A DNA stretch of 64,000 bases from Siphonodentalium dalli (taxonomy: Eukaryota > Mollusca > Scaphopoda > Gadilida > Siphonodentaliidae), in assembly GCA_032622095.1 (NCBI GenBank), contig CP136065.1, forward strand, positions 60,860,094-60,924,093, written 5' to 3'. This document shows positions 13,712-24,800 of the stretch, in pieces. Below the pieces are notes generated by a model that saw nothing but the letters and a program-made list of their open reading frames with translations, ran no database searches and was not told where the DNA came from. The translations under genes and the position numbers were made by a program. Within the stretch, counting starts at the first letter, position 1; every line of letters begins with the position of its first letter.

Positions 13712-14190
13712 CAGTAATGTCCAAAGTAATTGATCACTTAATCACAGCAAATTTGTGTGTATTTTTTCATGATTCTAAATCCTGAAAAATTACCCATAAT
13801 TATGCTGTGGTTAAAGGGTCAATTACTTTGGGCATTACTGTAACCAATATAAAGATTTGAGGTTTAATGATAACTCAATCATCATACAGTAATGTTCAAA
13901 ACAATTGACCACTTGACCACAGCAGAATAATGGGTAATTTGTCAGGATTGTAAATGCTGAAAAAATACCCATAATTCTGCTGTGGTTAAGTGGTCAATTA
14001 CTTTGGGCATTACTGTAACCAATATAAGGATTTGAGGTTCAATGATAACTCTATCCTCATACAGTAATGTTCAAAGTAAATGACCACTTGACCACAGCAA
14101 AATTATTGGTAAATTTTCAGGATTTCAAATCCTGAAAAATTACCAATAATTCTGATGTGGTTAAGTGGTCAATTACTTTGGGCATTACTG
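13712..14190. mobile_element. Array of three palindromic units with TA-flanked CAGTAATG ends
   Basis: Three units (13712-13840, 13887-14015, 14062-14190) each begin CAGTAATGTYCAAA and end TTTGGGCATTACTG. Each folds into a nearly complete hairpin and is flanked by TA on both sides. The units repeat with a period of 175 bases, separated by an almost identical spacer of about 46 bases (TAACCAATAYAAGGATKTGA and onward). TA flanks and palindromic structure point to a Tc1/mariner-type MITE. The constant spacer shows that the array grew by tandem duplication and not by three insertions. Confidence 0.75.
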
Positions 14191-15658
14191 TAACCAATAC
14201 AAGGATGTGAGGTTTAATGAGAACTCCATCCACATAACTAATAATTATGTGTGAAAATTAAAACAAAACGAAATAAATTCCATGATGGCGTCCAATATGG
14301 ACTGCCTAATTCTGCTCCAAAACATGTATATTGAATATATGGATGTTTATTGGGGGAAACCGATTATTTCAATGATATTTTCATTAACTTGGATCCAAAA
14401 CCCGACTTACGGGATCGTGCGACTGTATCTTAAGCATATGTGCATATTTAATGAGCCAACAATTGGAATCCCAACAGAGAAGATTGGCGTGGGTCCCTTG
14501 CGCGATCTGTCCATCGAAAACTATTTAGACATCTCAAGACACGTAAGACCCAATAACTTAATATACAGAATAGATACATCTATTGCCTGAGTGACTAATA
14601 TTTATATTTGTTACAATGGGGTCAAATAGTTGCGAAGCCAGCACCACAATTCTTTCCCTCCATAGTAAATATTAAAACAACTTCTAAAGAATTATTAATT
14701 CTTCTTATATTTGGTATGAAGCGTCCTTGGTTAACTGGAGTTCAGATTTGTTAACACCACGTCACCAAGTTAATTACTTGCGAAGCCACAGCCATAACTA
14801 TTTCCCTCCATAGTAATTCTCAAAACAACTTCTTAAGAACAATTGACCAGGTCAGTCGCGCAATTATTGGAAGAGCCACGGTCAATCATTTTTTTTACAC
14901 CAAATGTTACATTTAAATTATTGCTTTATTTAAAAAAAAAAAAAAATTTAAATGAGAAAATTAACTTTTACTACTTGCTAAATTTTATCTTTTAATTATT
15001 TACAGTATACTATGCCCAAATCTTTATAATCTGTTGAGTGACCCCACAGTCGTTTACTTTGTTAGTAATAATTTGAAGGATTACTTGTTTAAACGCAATT
15101 GTTATCAAAATATTTTATGTATTTTTTATAATTTCTATTTATATGTAATACTATAATCTTGGTGGCGTTACCATTTCTGACTATGGTTTTCTTGTTAAGT
15201 TTGCATGCGCTATTTATTACGTTCGAGGAGAAGTGTGTCCATGAATTTGCAACTGCCTCACGTAATAAAGATGAAAAAATAACAGGTCACAAGACCTTCC
15301 GTATGACTTTTGCAATGGGCGTACATACATATCGCAATGTAAAGGACATTTTGTTAGCGTGTTTCAGCGTGTTAGCAAGATTTTTCCTGTGCGCGACGTC
15401 TAATGACGTGATTTCAACATTATGAATTCAATCTCCAGTTGAAGCGTGAAAGCATGGATGGGTGTAGGGGGGGGGGGGGGACTATGTGTAACTATGTTTA
15501 ATATCAATGGAGAGTACACGTTTTGGACTTTCTGTCATATGGCGGATATGTATAAAGTAATTTTAAAAGAGATAATTTCTATATTCTTCTCTGAAGATGA
15601 TACTCCATACAAACCACGAAAATTAGAATCTGTCATGGGTCATGAATAAATATAGAAT
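14191..15658. other. Anonymous stretch, no supported gene
   Basis: It contains a 102-codon plus-strand open frame (14282-14590) and shorter ones, none with a recognisable domain. A long A/T tract lies near 14930-14950 and a G run at 15467-15480. The phrase 'gaagccacrgycataact/tttccctccatagta' occurs twice (about 14640 and 14790), suggesting a small local duplication. Confidence 0.4.
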
Positions 15659-15806
15659 ATGTAGTTAGTGTCGTCTCTGAAACTGTTTATGTCCGTGAGG
15701 GGGATTTGAAACTGTTTATGTCCGTGAGGGGGATGCCGAGCCCAATAGATGTCAAATCCCCCGAGCGGACATAAACAGTTTCAGAGATGACACTAACTAC
15801 ATATTT
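15659..15806. repeat. 148-bp foldback abutting the Crypton-type element
   Basis: The left arm (ATGTAGTTAGTGTCGTCTCT onward) and right arm (ending ATGACACTAACTACAT) pair over about 37 bases. The inner phrase AAACTGTTTATGTCCGTGAG is repeated twice in direct orientation on the left. The foldback ends 3 bases before the inverted terminal word of the recombinase element, so it may be part of its end structure or a separate older MITE. Confidence 0.7.
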
Positions 15807-16332
15807 TATTTATCCACCGCTTCAACAGTTTTTAAAAACTGAATTAGACGAACATTTCATCCAAAATTTCACCAAGAAACTAGAAGAATTGACAGTTTTT
15901 TAGGCTACGCGCCATCTAATTAATATGCAGGAGCCATGGTGACACAGCCTTATTAATATTCAATAGCAGGACAAGTCTAATTAGTAGTCAATCAATGCGC
16001 GCTGAACAAACAAAATAGTCCCCACGGTCAATCTATCCAAACTGATAGTCTTTTTATATATATAAATTTACAACTAAATTCACATTCAATAATTTTAATA
16101 ATTAACAACATATAGCATCAAATTATCGTTTAAAAGTGTGCAATATATGACAACGACGGCGATATAACAGCCTGTTGTTTTGTCAGTGAAACGTCACGAA
16201 ATTCCGAAATTGGAAACTGCACAAGTTCACTGGCTGCCGGTACCAGTATAAACATTAAACTTCTCAATATGAATTGTATTCCGAAACAAGCTTGTCAACA
16301 TAGGATGGACGAAACTGTTCATTTGAACGCTG

Positions 16333-17775
16333 CTATTTTGTGAGAGTGACATATATACAAGGGACATTGACAGTTTGATTCTCAGTAATTGCTCGTGATG
16401 TGAGAGGCAACATACCTTCTCGGGGTCCATTGTTTACATCAGTGCTGGAACCACGTGTGTATGTACTGGCAGTACTGCAAGGAACAACAGCTGCAGATTC
16501 TAAGGTATGTGCACTTAGAATGTTTGATACTTTCTCCTGCAGAGCATCAGTAATATAAGAATAATTGTTTATGGATGCAATGTTTCTGTGTCCTGTAACA
16601 TGGGCAATATCAGTTGGTGGAATGTTATTTTCTCGAAGTTTTTGAACAGTATGTTTTCGAACACTGGTATTTGTTAAGTGTTTTCCAGAACTGAGACCGG
16701 CTACACCTGCCATTTTCTTCATAATACCAGCGATTTTCTTTTCTCCAATCCGCTGCTTAAAAAACCAGCGATCGCCCTCGTGCTCAACCGGAACAGTCCG
16801 TGTGGCGATGTAAAATGGGTCATCCGGTTTACAACAGTCCTTCGGCCTTTTCGAAGCATACATCTGATAGACATAGATGGGATTCTTTTCATCATCTATT
16901 CCGGTTGAATACATTCTTGGTTTTTTGTCGCGGACATTACGGATATCTTCTCCCGTGCGTGTTTTGGTTTGACGCTCGACAATTTCCAGGTATTCAGTTC
17001 CCTTCGTATCAATTTTGAGAACAACGTCTCCCCATCTCAAATTATAATGTTCTGTACAAGCCCTCAATCCCAAATGCAAGGTGTTATTTAGCCACAGAGT
17101 ATTGAAGATGCTGTTTGGAGAACTGCAGCCAAGCTGACCGATATCGTAGAGCTTTGAAATTTCGTCATCACTGATCGGGTCGGCTTTATTTTCTCTGTTT
17201 CCTTTACCAAGTTTTTTCAGTTCTTTCTGTTTTGCTTTCAGCGTCTTCCTGGTGATGATGAAGGAGTCGTCGTTGGAATTCATTATCGTGGATCCATATT
17301 TATGACGGCGCAGAAGTCGATCAACTGACGACAACATTCCACGGAGGGATGATGGCTTGTAGTTTGAACCGTCTTTCTTCCGAACACTTAACAAATATTT
17401 TGACATGTGAAGATCTAACACTTCTGGCGGGATTTGATAAATCTCACGTGTTTCATTACATGATTGTGAAAGAAACTGTTTGATGAGTTTTATGTCATAA
17501 TGTGACTTTAGCAGGGTGTTCTTGTTTTCCTGTTCCCGGATGAATTCTTCAACGGCTTCTTCGGTCACAGTTAGGAATCTGGAATTCTCATTGCTAATGT
17601 TCGTTAGTTCGGAGAGAGATATACCTGAATCGGTTGAAATTACATGTGAATTCAAAACTGGATCACTTGCATTTACAGTCACAGGAGCCTGAGTAGGTGG
17701 AACAACTGGGTCAGAGATGCTGTCACTGGTGTCAATTGATGCCTGTACAGACTCAGCAACACTTGCTTCGTCCAT
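16333..17775 (-). CDS. Crypton-type tyrosine recombinase (480 aa, uninterrupted)
   Basis: A likely DNA strand-exchange enzyme for its own element. The N-terminal 65 residues are acidic and Ser/Thr-rich. Residues 66-200 look like the core-binding part, including a basic stretch KAKQKELKKLGKGNRENK (about 180-197). The catalytic half follows: box I GLRACTEHYNLRW (Arg238), the Lys region QTKTRTGED (about 269-277), box II KHLTNTSVRKH (Arg373), TGHRN (His396) and SINNYSY (candidate nucleophile Tyr405). The arrangement matches the DUF3504/Crypton group, which also includes domesticated vertebrate proteins of the ZMYM/QRICH type. At the usual box II His, three residues before Arg373, this copy has Thr370. 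An ORF of this length with no stop suggests recent activity. The Met at 17775 is the first in this frame; see the separate entry for an upstream frame. Confidence 0.85.
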   Translation of the reverse strand: MDEASVAESVQASIDTSDSISDPVVPPTQAPVTVNASDPVLNSHVISTDSGISLSELTNISNENSRFLTVTEEAVEEFIREQENKNTLLKSHYDIKLIKQFLSQSCNETREIYQIPPEVLDLHMSKYLLSVRKKDGSNYKPSSLRGMLSSVDRLLRRHKYGSTIMNSNDDSFIITRKTLKAKQKELKKLGKGNRENKADPISDDEISKLYDIGQLGCSSPNSIFNTLWLNNTLHLGLRACTEHYNLRWGDVVLKIDTKGTEYLEIVERQTKTRTGEDIRNVRDKKPRMYSTGIDDEKNPIYVYQMYASKRPKDCCKPDDPFYIATRTVPVEHEGDRWFFKQRIGEKKIAGIMKKMAGVAGLSSGKHLTNTSVRKHTVQKLRENNIPPTDIAHVTGHRNIASINNYSYITDALQEKVSNILSAHTLESAAVVPCSTASTYTRGSSTDVNNGPREGMLPLTSRAITENQTVNVPCIYVTLTK

Positions 17776-17864
17776 TCTTCAGTGTTTTCCTCAGCAAATG
17801 GTGCAAAAAGTTCAACCCAGTCAAACTCATCATTCATCAGATATCTCGGGAAATTTTCTGCCAT
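17776..17864 (-). other. Possible N-terminal extension of the recombinase in another frame
   Basis: Immediately upstream, in a different frame, a start Met at 17864 opens a peptide MAENFPRYLMNDEFDWVEL and onward (30 residues to position 17775). It is rich in acidic and aromatic residues and runs into the start of the main ORF. This could be the true N terminus separated by a 1-2 base frameshift, a short upstream ORF, or chance. I favour a frameshifted N terminus because the peptide is not low-complexity and joins exactly at the ORF start. Confidence 0.4.
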
Positions 17865-18522
17865 TGTAAAATTATGGATATGATGTGCAACGTTTTTCTG
17901 CCTATTTTATAAACTTGATTGCCTTTGCAAGAAGCAGAGTAGCAGACGGCTAGCCTGTTTAGCCTCTAGTCCAAACGCTAGCACAAACTATATTTTTTTT
18001 ACTAATTTTATATTCTATATCAAACAACAATTAATAGACATCTTTATGCTCTATCCCATGACCCTTTATTTATTTTAAAAATATATTTATTTACTATGTG
18101 TTTATTTCGATGTTTTCCCTATTTCATCGAGGATTTTCACCGCCTCGATCGAACTCGAAGGTAGAAACACCTGGGATTTGAGTGATTGCGAGTACAGGCT
18201 ACAGCGAAGGTAAAAATTAATCAGCGCTGACCCAATGCAAAAGTTGAAATGGGCTTTCTCCTGCGATCCTAGCTTTTGTTATTTGTCATTGGTATGAATA
18301 CATCAACATTCATTTATTTGTATAATAAATGGCAATTAATCATCGTAGTATTTGTCAAAAGTTGTCTTCAGTTGACTCGAATTTTTTGTATATCTATGGA
18401 CGCTCAAAGAAAGGTAACTCAGCCAGGCGAATTGGCGCTTTCTGATTGGCTTAGCCATGTCGGCTCAACCAATCCGCAAGCAGAGTTTCGCCAGCTCACG
18501 TGCACATTTTCATAAATATTAC

Positions 18523-18590
18523 TGACCTAATAAAGCAACACTGACCTAATAAATCTACGTTGACCTAATAAAGCTATCGTTTATTAGGTA
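18523..18590. repeat. Subterminal repeats TGACCTAATAAA
   Basis: Three direct copies at 18523, 18542 and 18561 and one inverted copy (TTTATTAGGTA) at 18580, inside the right end of the Crypton-type element. The regular spacing of about two helical turns suggests protein-binding sites. This is an inference. Confidence 0.6.
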
Positions 18591-18691
18591 GCCTTTATGT
18601 AGGTAACGGAAGTACTGAGCGGTGGATAAAACCATATATGAAGCAAACCATATATTGAAATCGGCACCAATAGGCATATAATACTCCGTAC

Positions 18692-18854
18692 CTGTGTCCT
18701 TGGGCATTTTACAGGTCTGAACTTCTGCAACACTGTCGTGAGCCCCATCTTCATGTCCAGCATTGCCAATCTCAGACCTATGCAGTTTCGTGGCCCATAT
18801 CCGAAAGGCATGTAGTGGAATGGATTCCGCTTAGCCTTTTTCTCTGGAGTGAAG
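18692..18854 (-). CDS. P450 exon F (heme-binding loop)
   Basis: Acceptor TATGTAG|CTTCAC, donor ACACAG|GTACGG. The exon is 163 nt, phase 2 in and phase 0 out. FTPEKKAKRNPFHYMPFGYG leads into PRNCIG, giving the FxxGxRxCxG heme-ligand motif with the axial Cys, followed by the L-helix LRLAMLDMKMGL. One more short exon is expected for the C terminus of CYP3-type enzymes. It is not seen near here, and the Crypton-type element begins 61 bases downstream. Confidence 0.9.
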
Positions 18855-21800
18855 CTACATAGACGAGAAATATATTCGAATTCATCGGAAGGAATGTGTG
18901 CGCTATTTTCACCGTAATAACAAACATGTATTACACGTGCTCCCTTTCTCCTGGAGTTGCACACAGACACACACCCTCACGCAAACACACACCCTCACAC
19001 ACATGCACACACGACGGATTATATATATATAATTTTGGTCTCTTCTATTTTAACAAACTCTATCCTATCAGCCACTCAAAATGAACCATATAAATGATTT
19101 TTTTCCGAAAGGGCACGACCAATTTTGTTTATCTTTTCGGCAATATGTTAGATTATTGAAGAGGGTATCGTGGCTGAATAGTAAGATATCACTTTGATCT
19201 AGTTAATTATACACATGAGATATCTTTCTTCAAATTTGAGCTCCATAAATTGGTTCAGTAAATTACAGATAATGTGCTTGCATACCGATCGGGGTCGAAC
19301 TTTTCTGGTTCTGGCCAGAATTCCGGGTTACGTTGGATTGCAGCTATTGGCACGGAAACAATATCTCCTTTCTCTATTGTGATTCCATTCACTGTTGTTG
19401 ACGTTGTGCACGTGCGATAAAAACTGAAATTAACAAATCAATTATGTCCAATCATACAGCGAACATCAAAAAGAACAGCGAATTCAAACTGTTTGACTTG
19501 AATGACCATCAGCAATCTTTGTAAATTTTGAGGTGTCAGTTTTCAACGGAAATGGAATTTAAACGTTGACGACCCCTCCAATAAAGAAAATGTAAATATA
19601 GCCACGTTTCTATATGTATGGACTCGTTACTAGTACTCAGCCTCTACTACGCTCCTCTGCATTAGGCGGAATCGTGAGCGGAATGTCTGAGCCAGCGATG
19701 CTTTATGGTAAGAGGTTTTGCAAACTCACATGGAGTCACTAATATTTCGCAAAAATAAGACGAATAAGATTATTGAACAACGGCAATGGATTATCGTGCT
19801 TATTGATATCTTTGTTTTACACGATCTACGTCCCAGATTAAGAACAAAGCCTGCAATAATTTTATAATTGAGGATGGTTGTCCGAGGCTTGATAGGTGCT
19901 GGCTGTATATGATACAACAAAACTAATTGACTAGGTATCTTCATCTAAATGAAGTTTTAAGTACAAACCGAAGAATTTATACCAAATCCGTTGTTTCGAT
20001 AGGACATCACGGCTACGGTTGAACATGCGCATAATTCGATGACGTAGTAACCTAACCGTAATCGTAACTGATATCTGAGTTCAGCGAAACATCTCTAGTA
20101 TCTATAGAAACACGTACCGGGCGGTTGCTGGGTACATCCGCTGAACCTCCTGTATAACCTGGTCGAGATAATTCAGTTCCGTCGTCTGCTCGTAAGTAAT
20201 CGTTTCACTCTGGAAATATAATCCGCGTCGCCCAATACTACAATGTTAATTCAACGGTAAAGGCTATTCTGTCGCTAGCGGCTGAATAAGAGTGTAATCT
20301 TATTATGCCGCTAGCGGCAGAATAGCCTATTTGGCTATTCTGCATACAAAATGACGTCAGAATAATTGTACTTATCCATCACGTCATAAAGCACGCGACG
20401 TCGGTAAAAATGGCGTCGTCTGTGTAAAAGTGCTGTCGGTAGAAGATTCTTTGGAATCTCCCCTATGTCATTTTTTATGTATATTGGATACGGGACATAT
20501 CGTCAAGCGCCATGTCACGTGATGTGTCCACACGTTAAAAGAAGAGTTGGCATATTACAGTATCACGCATATTTTTGTTTGCGGCAGATTAGCCAAATAG
20601 GCTATTCTACCACTAGCGGCAGAATAAGGGGATTATCTTATTCTGCCGCTAGCAGCATAATAGCCATATCGTGCAATTAGGCTATTCTGCCGCTAGCGGC
20701 AGAATAAAAATCGGACCTTATTATGCCGCTAGCGGCAGAATAGCCTCGGCCTAATTCAATACACAAACTGGCACGAGAGCTTTCAATAATAAGCAAAATA
20801 TGCCTATTTCGGGTATGGTGTTACCAGGGTATGTTCTGCCTGTAATTAAGTGATCAGTTAAAGTTAATTTGCACATTTATACCCGATTATGTTCTTCACA
20901 TGTGTTGGTATACACCGAAAGTGGCCAAACTACCCGACTTAATGTCAATCCATACCCATTGTTGTTTTCTCACTAAAAGTAATGGATTTTAATTGGGTGA
21001 TCATTTTCGACAGAAAGTCCTAGAGTTATCCTGGCGTTGTTTTGTTGTCGAAAGCTACGTCATGACGTTGCTACATGCGACGTAATGAGAATTTCTTATC
21101 TTGGTGATCCCAATATTGTTGCAAAACAATGAATTTCATCGAAAAAAAAACTTTTATAATTTAAAAATTTCATTTAAGCGCAATTTTGGTAGTGGTTCGT
21201 GCAAGTAATTGCGCTTCAGCGCAATTGTATTACGCTAAGGCCCAATTATTAATAAATGTGCCTCCAATACAAACGAGGACAGTCAACTTGTCATCAAATT
21301 CGCTTATGACTGAGCGCGCACGCGAACGGCGTATAGAAGAGAACGTAAGCGATACCGATCACACCCAACTGTCTCCAACAAATTAAATATGATTAAAAGT
21401 AGACAACAATACAAAATGGCATTAACCAGAAGTAAAATGAAATATAATGCGGGTTTAAGAACAAAGTTAAATAACTTTCGCACTAATTCCAACAAAGATT
21501 TCTGGAAACTTCTTCAAGAAATTAGTGGATCTAAAAAGACGCGTGAACTATCACGCCCCACAGTAGAGAGCTTTCGATCGCACTACGAAAATGAAGAACT
21601 CGTGTTATCGGCTATGGCACATACAGGCGTCAGCCAAACCAATAACCCAACCAGCGTCCAACCCGGAATCACGACAGATGACAATTCTTTGAACGGGCCA
21701 ATTTATAAAACCGAAATAGAGAACGTCGTTAAATCGTTGAAATCAGGCAAGGCCCCGTGATTTGGCAAAGTTGATAACTCATTTATTAAACATAGCTGGC

Positions 21801-24800
21801 CATTTATAGGTGACTTTTATACATCTTACTTTAATGTTATATTCGATACAGGTATTATTCCAACTGAATGGAATATTGGAGTTATTAGCCCCATCTTCAA
21901 AAATAAGAATGACTCTTCAAATCCGGATAACTACCGCAGGATTACACTATTGAGTTGTATGTCAAAAGTTTTCACAAGTATCCTAAGCAAACGCATATCT
22001 GCTTACATGGAACAAAATCACCTCCCATCAGAATTTCAAGCTGGTTTTCGCAAAGGGTACTGTACAATATACCATATGTTCAACCTGTACACCCTTAGCA
22101 ACTTAGCAGATATCAACAGGGAGAACCTTTTCTGTGCGTTTGTTGATTTCTCCAAAGCTTTCGATCTAGTTCATAGAGAAGGCATTTGAGCCAAACTACA
22201 CAGTTGCAATGTTTCAGGCAAAATTTAGCGAGTTATCAAAGGCTTGTATCACAATATGACATTATGCGTAAAGGACCGCGATTCGACGTCAACGTCCTTT
22301 GAAAGCTACGTAGGTTTGAAACAAGGAGTCAGCCTTTCCCCGATTCTTTTTTCCATATATCTAAATGACTTACATGAATACCTTATGAGTTGTGGATGTA
22401 ACGGTTTCAACTTGCAAAAAATTTGAAATTCGGACACTGGCTTTTACCTTAAACTTCTCCTTCTGTTATATGCAGACGATACCATACTTATATCGAATAC
22501 AAAGGAAGGGCTACAACATTCATTAAATAAATTCACCGAATATTGCGATATCTGGAAGATGAAAGTAAGCCTCTCGAAAACAAATGTTGTAATATTCGGA
22601 AGAAGTCGCAAGAAAAATATGGAAGCACACTTTAGTTTAAACTCTGAAAAAATAGAAGTTGTAAACAACTATAAATACCTCTGATCTGAGTTCAACAAAT
22701 CAGGTAGATTCACCAGGTAAAGAAACATCAGATGTAATATCGCAAAAAAGTAATGTACGCATTAATTAACACAGCCCGCAGTAACAAACTATCGGTCGAA
22801 TCTATACTCGAAGTTTATGAAAACTCTATGGTACACATCATTACATACGGCGCCGAGATCTGGGGGTTTGAAAACCTTGAATGTTTCAGAAAAATAGAAA
22901 CATGGTTTCTACATTTTATTCTTAACTTGAACATGTCGACTTCCCAAACATTTATATACGGAGAGCTGGGAATCCTACCAATCGTGACGAAAATCAAGGC
23001 AAAACCCCTAATATACTGGAGCAAGATAATATCTATGGAAAACACCAGACTCCCCTATAACCTTTACACCATTATGAAATAATCAAGTGCGAAGGAATCG
23101 GTAAATATCCCATGGCTAAAATTTGTACGAACTGAACTAAATAACATAGGTATGGTTTATACATGGCAGAATCATTCAGTGAGTAGTGTCGAAATATTGT
23201 CTTGTGCTGTAAAACAGAAACTCATGGACGCATACATAACCGAATTGTATTCGTCTTTGGGTACATCAAACAAATATGCGTTTTATAGATGTATAAAACC
23301 GAACTTCGGTAGACCGAAGTATATATCCTTAGATGACAACAGCGCCTTATTGACCCTCCTAAGATTCAGAACTAGAAACCACAAATTACCAGTGGAAACT
23401 GGTTCATAGATAAATACCCCGTATTCCGATAGGAAATGCACCTTATGTATGGAAGCGCTAGGAGACGAATACCACACCATTCTTATATGTCCGCAGTTAA
23501 GAGACCTGAGATTTAAATATATTAAACCGTACTACTACAGTCGACCTAACGTTATGAAACTTCATGAACTATTTAACTCTAGCGGTACGAAAGCTATGAA
23601 AAAACTATCAATATTTATCAAAAAGGCCCAGCGTGAGATAAGCCACTCATGAGGCTTAACAACGTGTTACCCCCCCCCCAATCCACCCATCCCCCGGACG
23701 AAATCTATACACATGGCTGCCACATTACGCCAACATTTCTTATGAATACACAAATATCCCGTTTACTTCCCAATATATTCATATATCCATATATATCATT
23801 GTGTAATGCATGCAATATAACACACCTCTTCTCAATATGTATTGTTATTTGTATTGTTATCAAATAAATTGAATTGAATAAGAACAGCGCATATAGAACT
23901 GGCTTGTACACATAGCTGGAATAATAATTAGTGTTATGTTTAAAGGCATATTAGAGCAAGTAACAGGTTAAGCGCTATATAAAAATGGCACTATTATATC
24001 GGGCTCAGTTGATCAGGATTGAGAACATACATGTACCTTCCCAACAACACGATCCACTTCATCCAGAACTTTATCGAGAACATCAGGGTTTAATGCGAGC
24101 AGATAGAATACCATACTTAGTGTGCCTGCTGTGGTCGCATATCCGGCCGCGAAGAATAGGAGAGACTGAGCATAGATTTCGTCAATGGAGAGACCTGTTG
24201 AAATAAAAATTGTATTCGAGTTCCATATTATCCTGCATCGTGTGTTTGTTGTTATGGTCCATCGTCGTGACACTTTTCTCATACCAATACGGGACCTAAG
24301 CTCTATTTATATCGATAACACTTTATGACCGAATATCTGCTCTACTTGGTAATGTAAAGAGATAATAGAATTACTTTTAAATATGCTCCATTTTGTTTTG
24401 AAATTGGGAAGCATAGAAAAAATGCATACCGAGAACGGACCTATATAACAGAGAACCGGAGCTGGGTCGGAATAGTATTTCAGTGATTGCAAAGTGTGTA
24501 CATGATTCTTTCAGTGCAACTTGGCTTTTCTGGCGAAATGTAAACATCCATAGGCTCTTACTTTTTGACACAATTATAATCGGAATGAATTTATCGACAA
24601 TTATAACCGGAAGGAATGTATCGATAATTATAATCGGAAGGAATTTATCGACAATTATAATCGGAAGGAATTTATCGACAATAATAATCGGAAGGAATTT
24701 ATCGACAATCAAAATGGGAGGGAATTTATCGACAATTTTGCATTTAGATGCTAGTTTATCTTGAGCCAAATTGACCTGTGTTTGAAGTAGAAGAATAGCA

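Larger units (their letters stand above)
15809..18630. mobile_element. Crypton-type DNA transposon (tyrosine recombinase element)
   Basis: A 13-bp perfect inverted pair, TTTATCCACCGCT at 15809-15821 and its complement at 18618-18630, brackets an intact recombinase ORF. Just inside the right end, TGACCTAATAAA occurs three times about 19 bases apart (18523, 18542, 18561), then once inverted (18580). These look like subterminal binding repeats. The element lies in P450 gene territory, 61 bases past the donor of the heme-binding exon. Cryptons as described generally lack long terminal inverted repeats, so the boundaries are inferred. I see no clear target duplication. Confidence 0.65.

Noticed and set aside
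14282-14590. 102-codon plus-strand open frame; on its minus strand a KGPTPIFSVG peptide followed by GTAAGT recalls a P450 N-terminal exon
   Set aside because: The peptide is short, an upstream stop lies close, and the position is downstream of the P450 3' end. The resemblance is not enough to call an exon.
24377-24769. 130-codon minus-strand and 93-codon plus-strand repetitive frames
   Set aside because: Both are translations of the 27-bp minisatellite.
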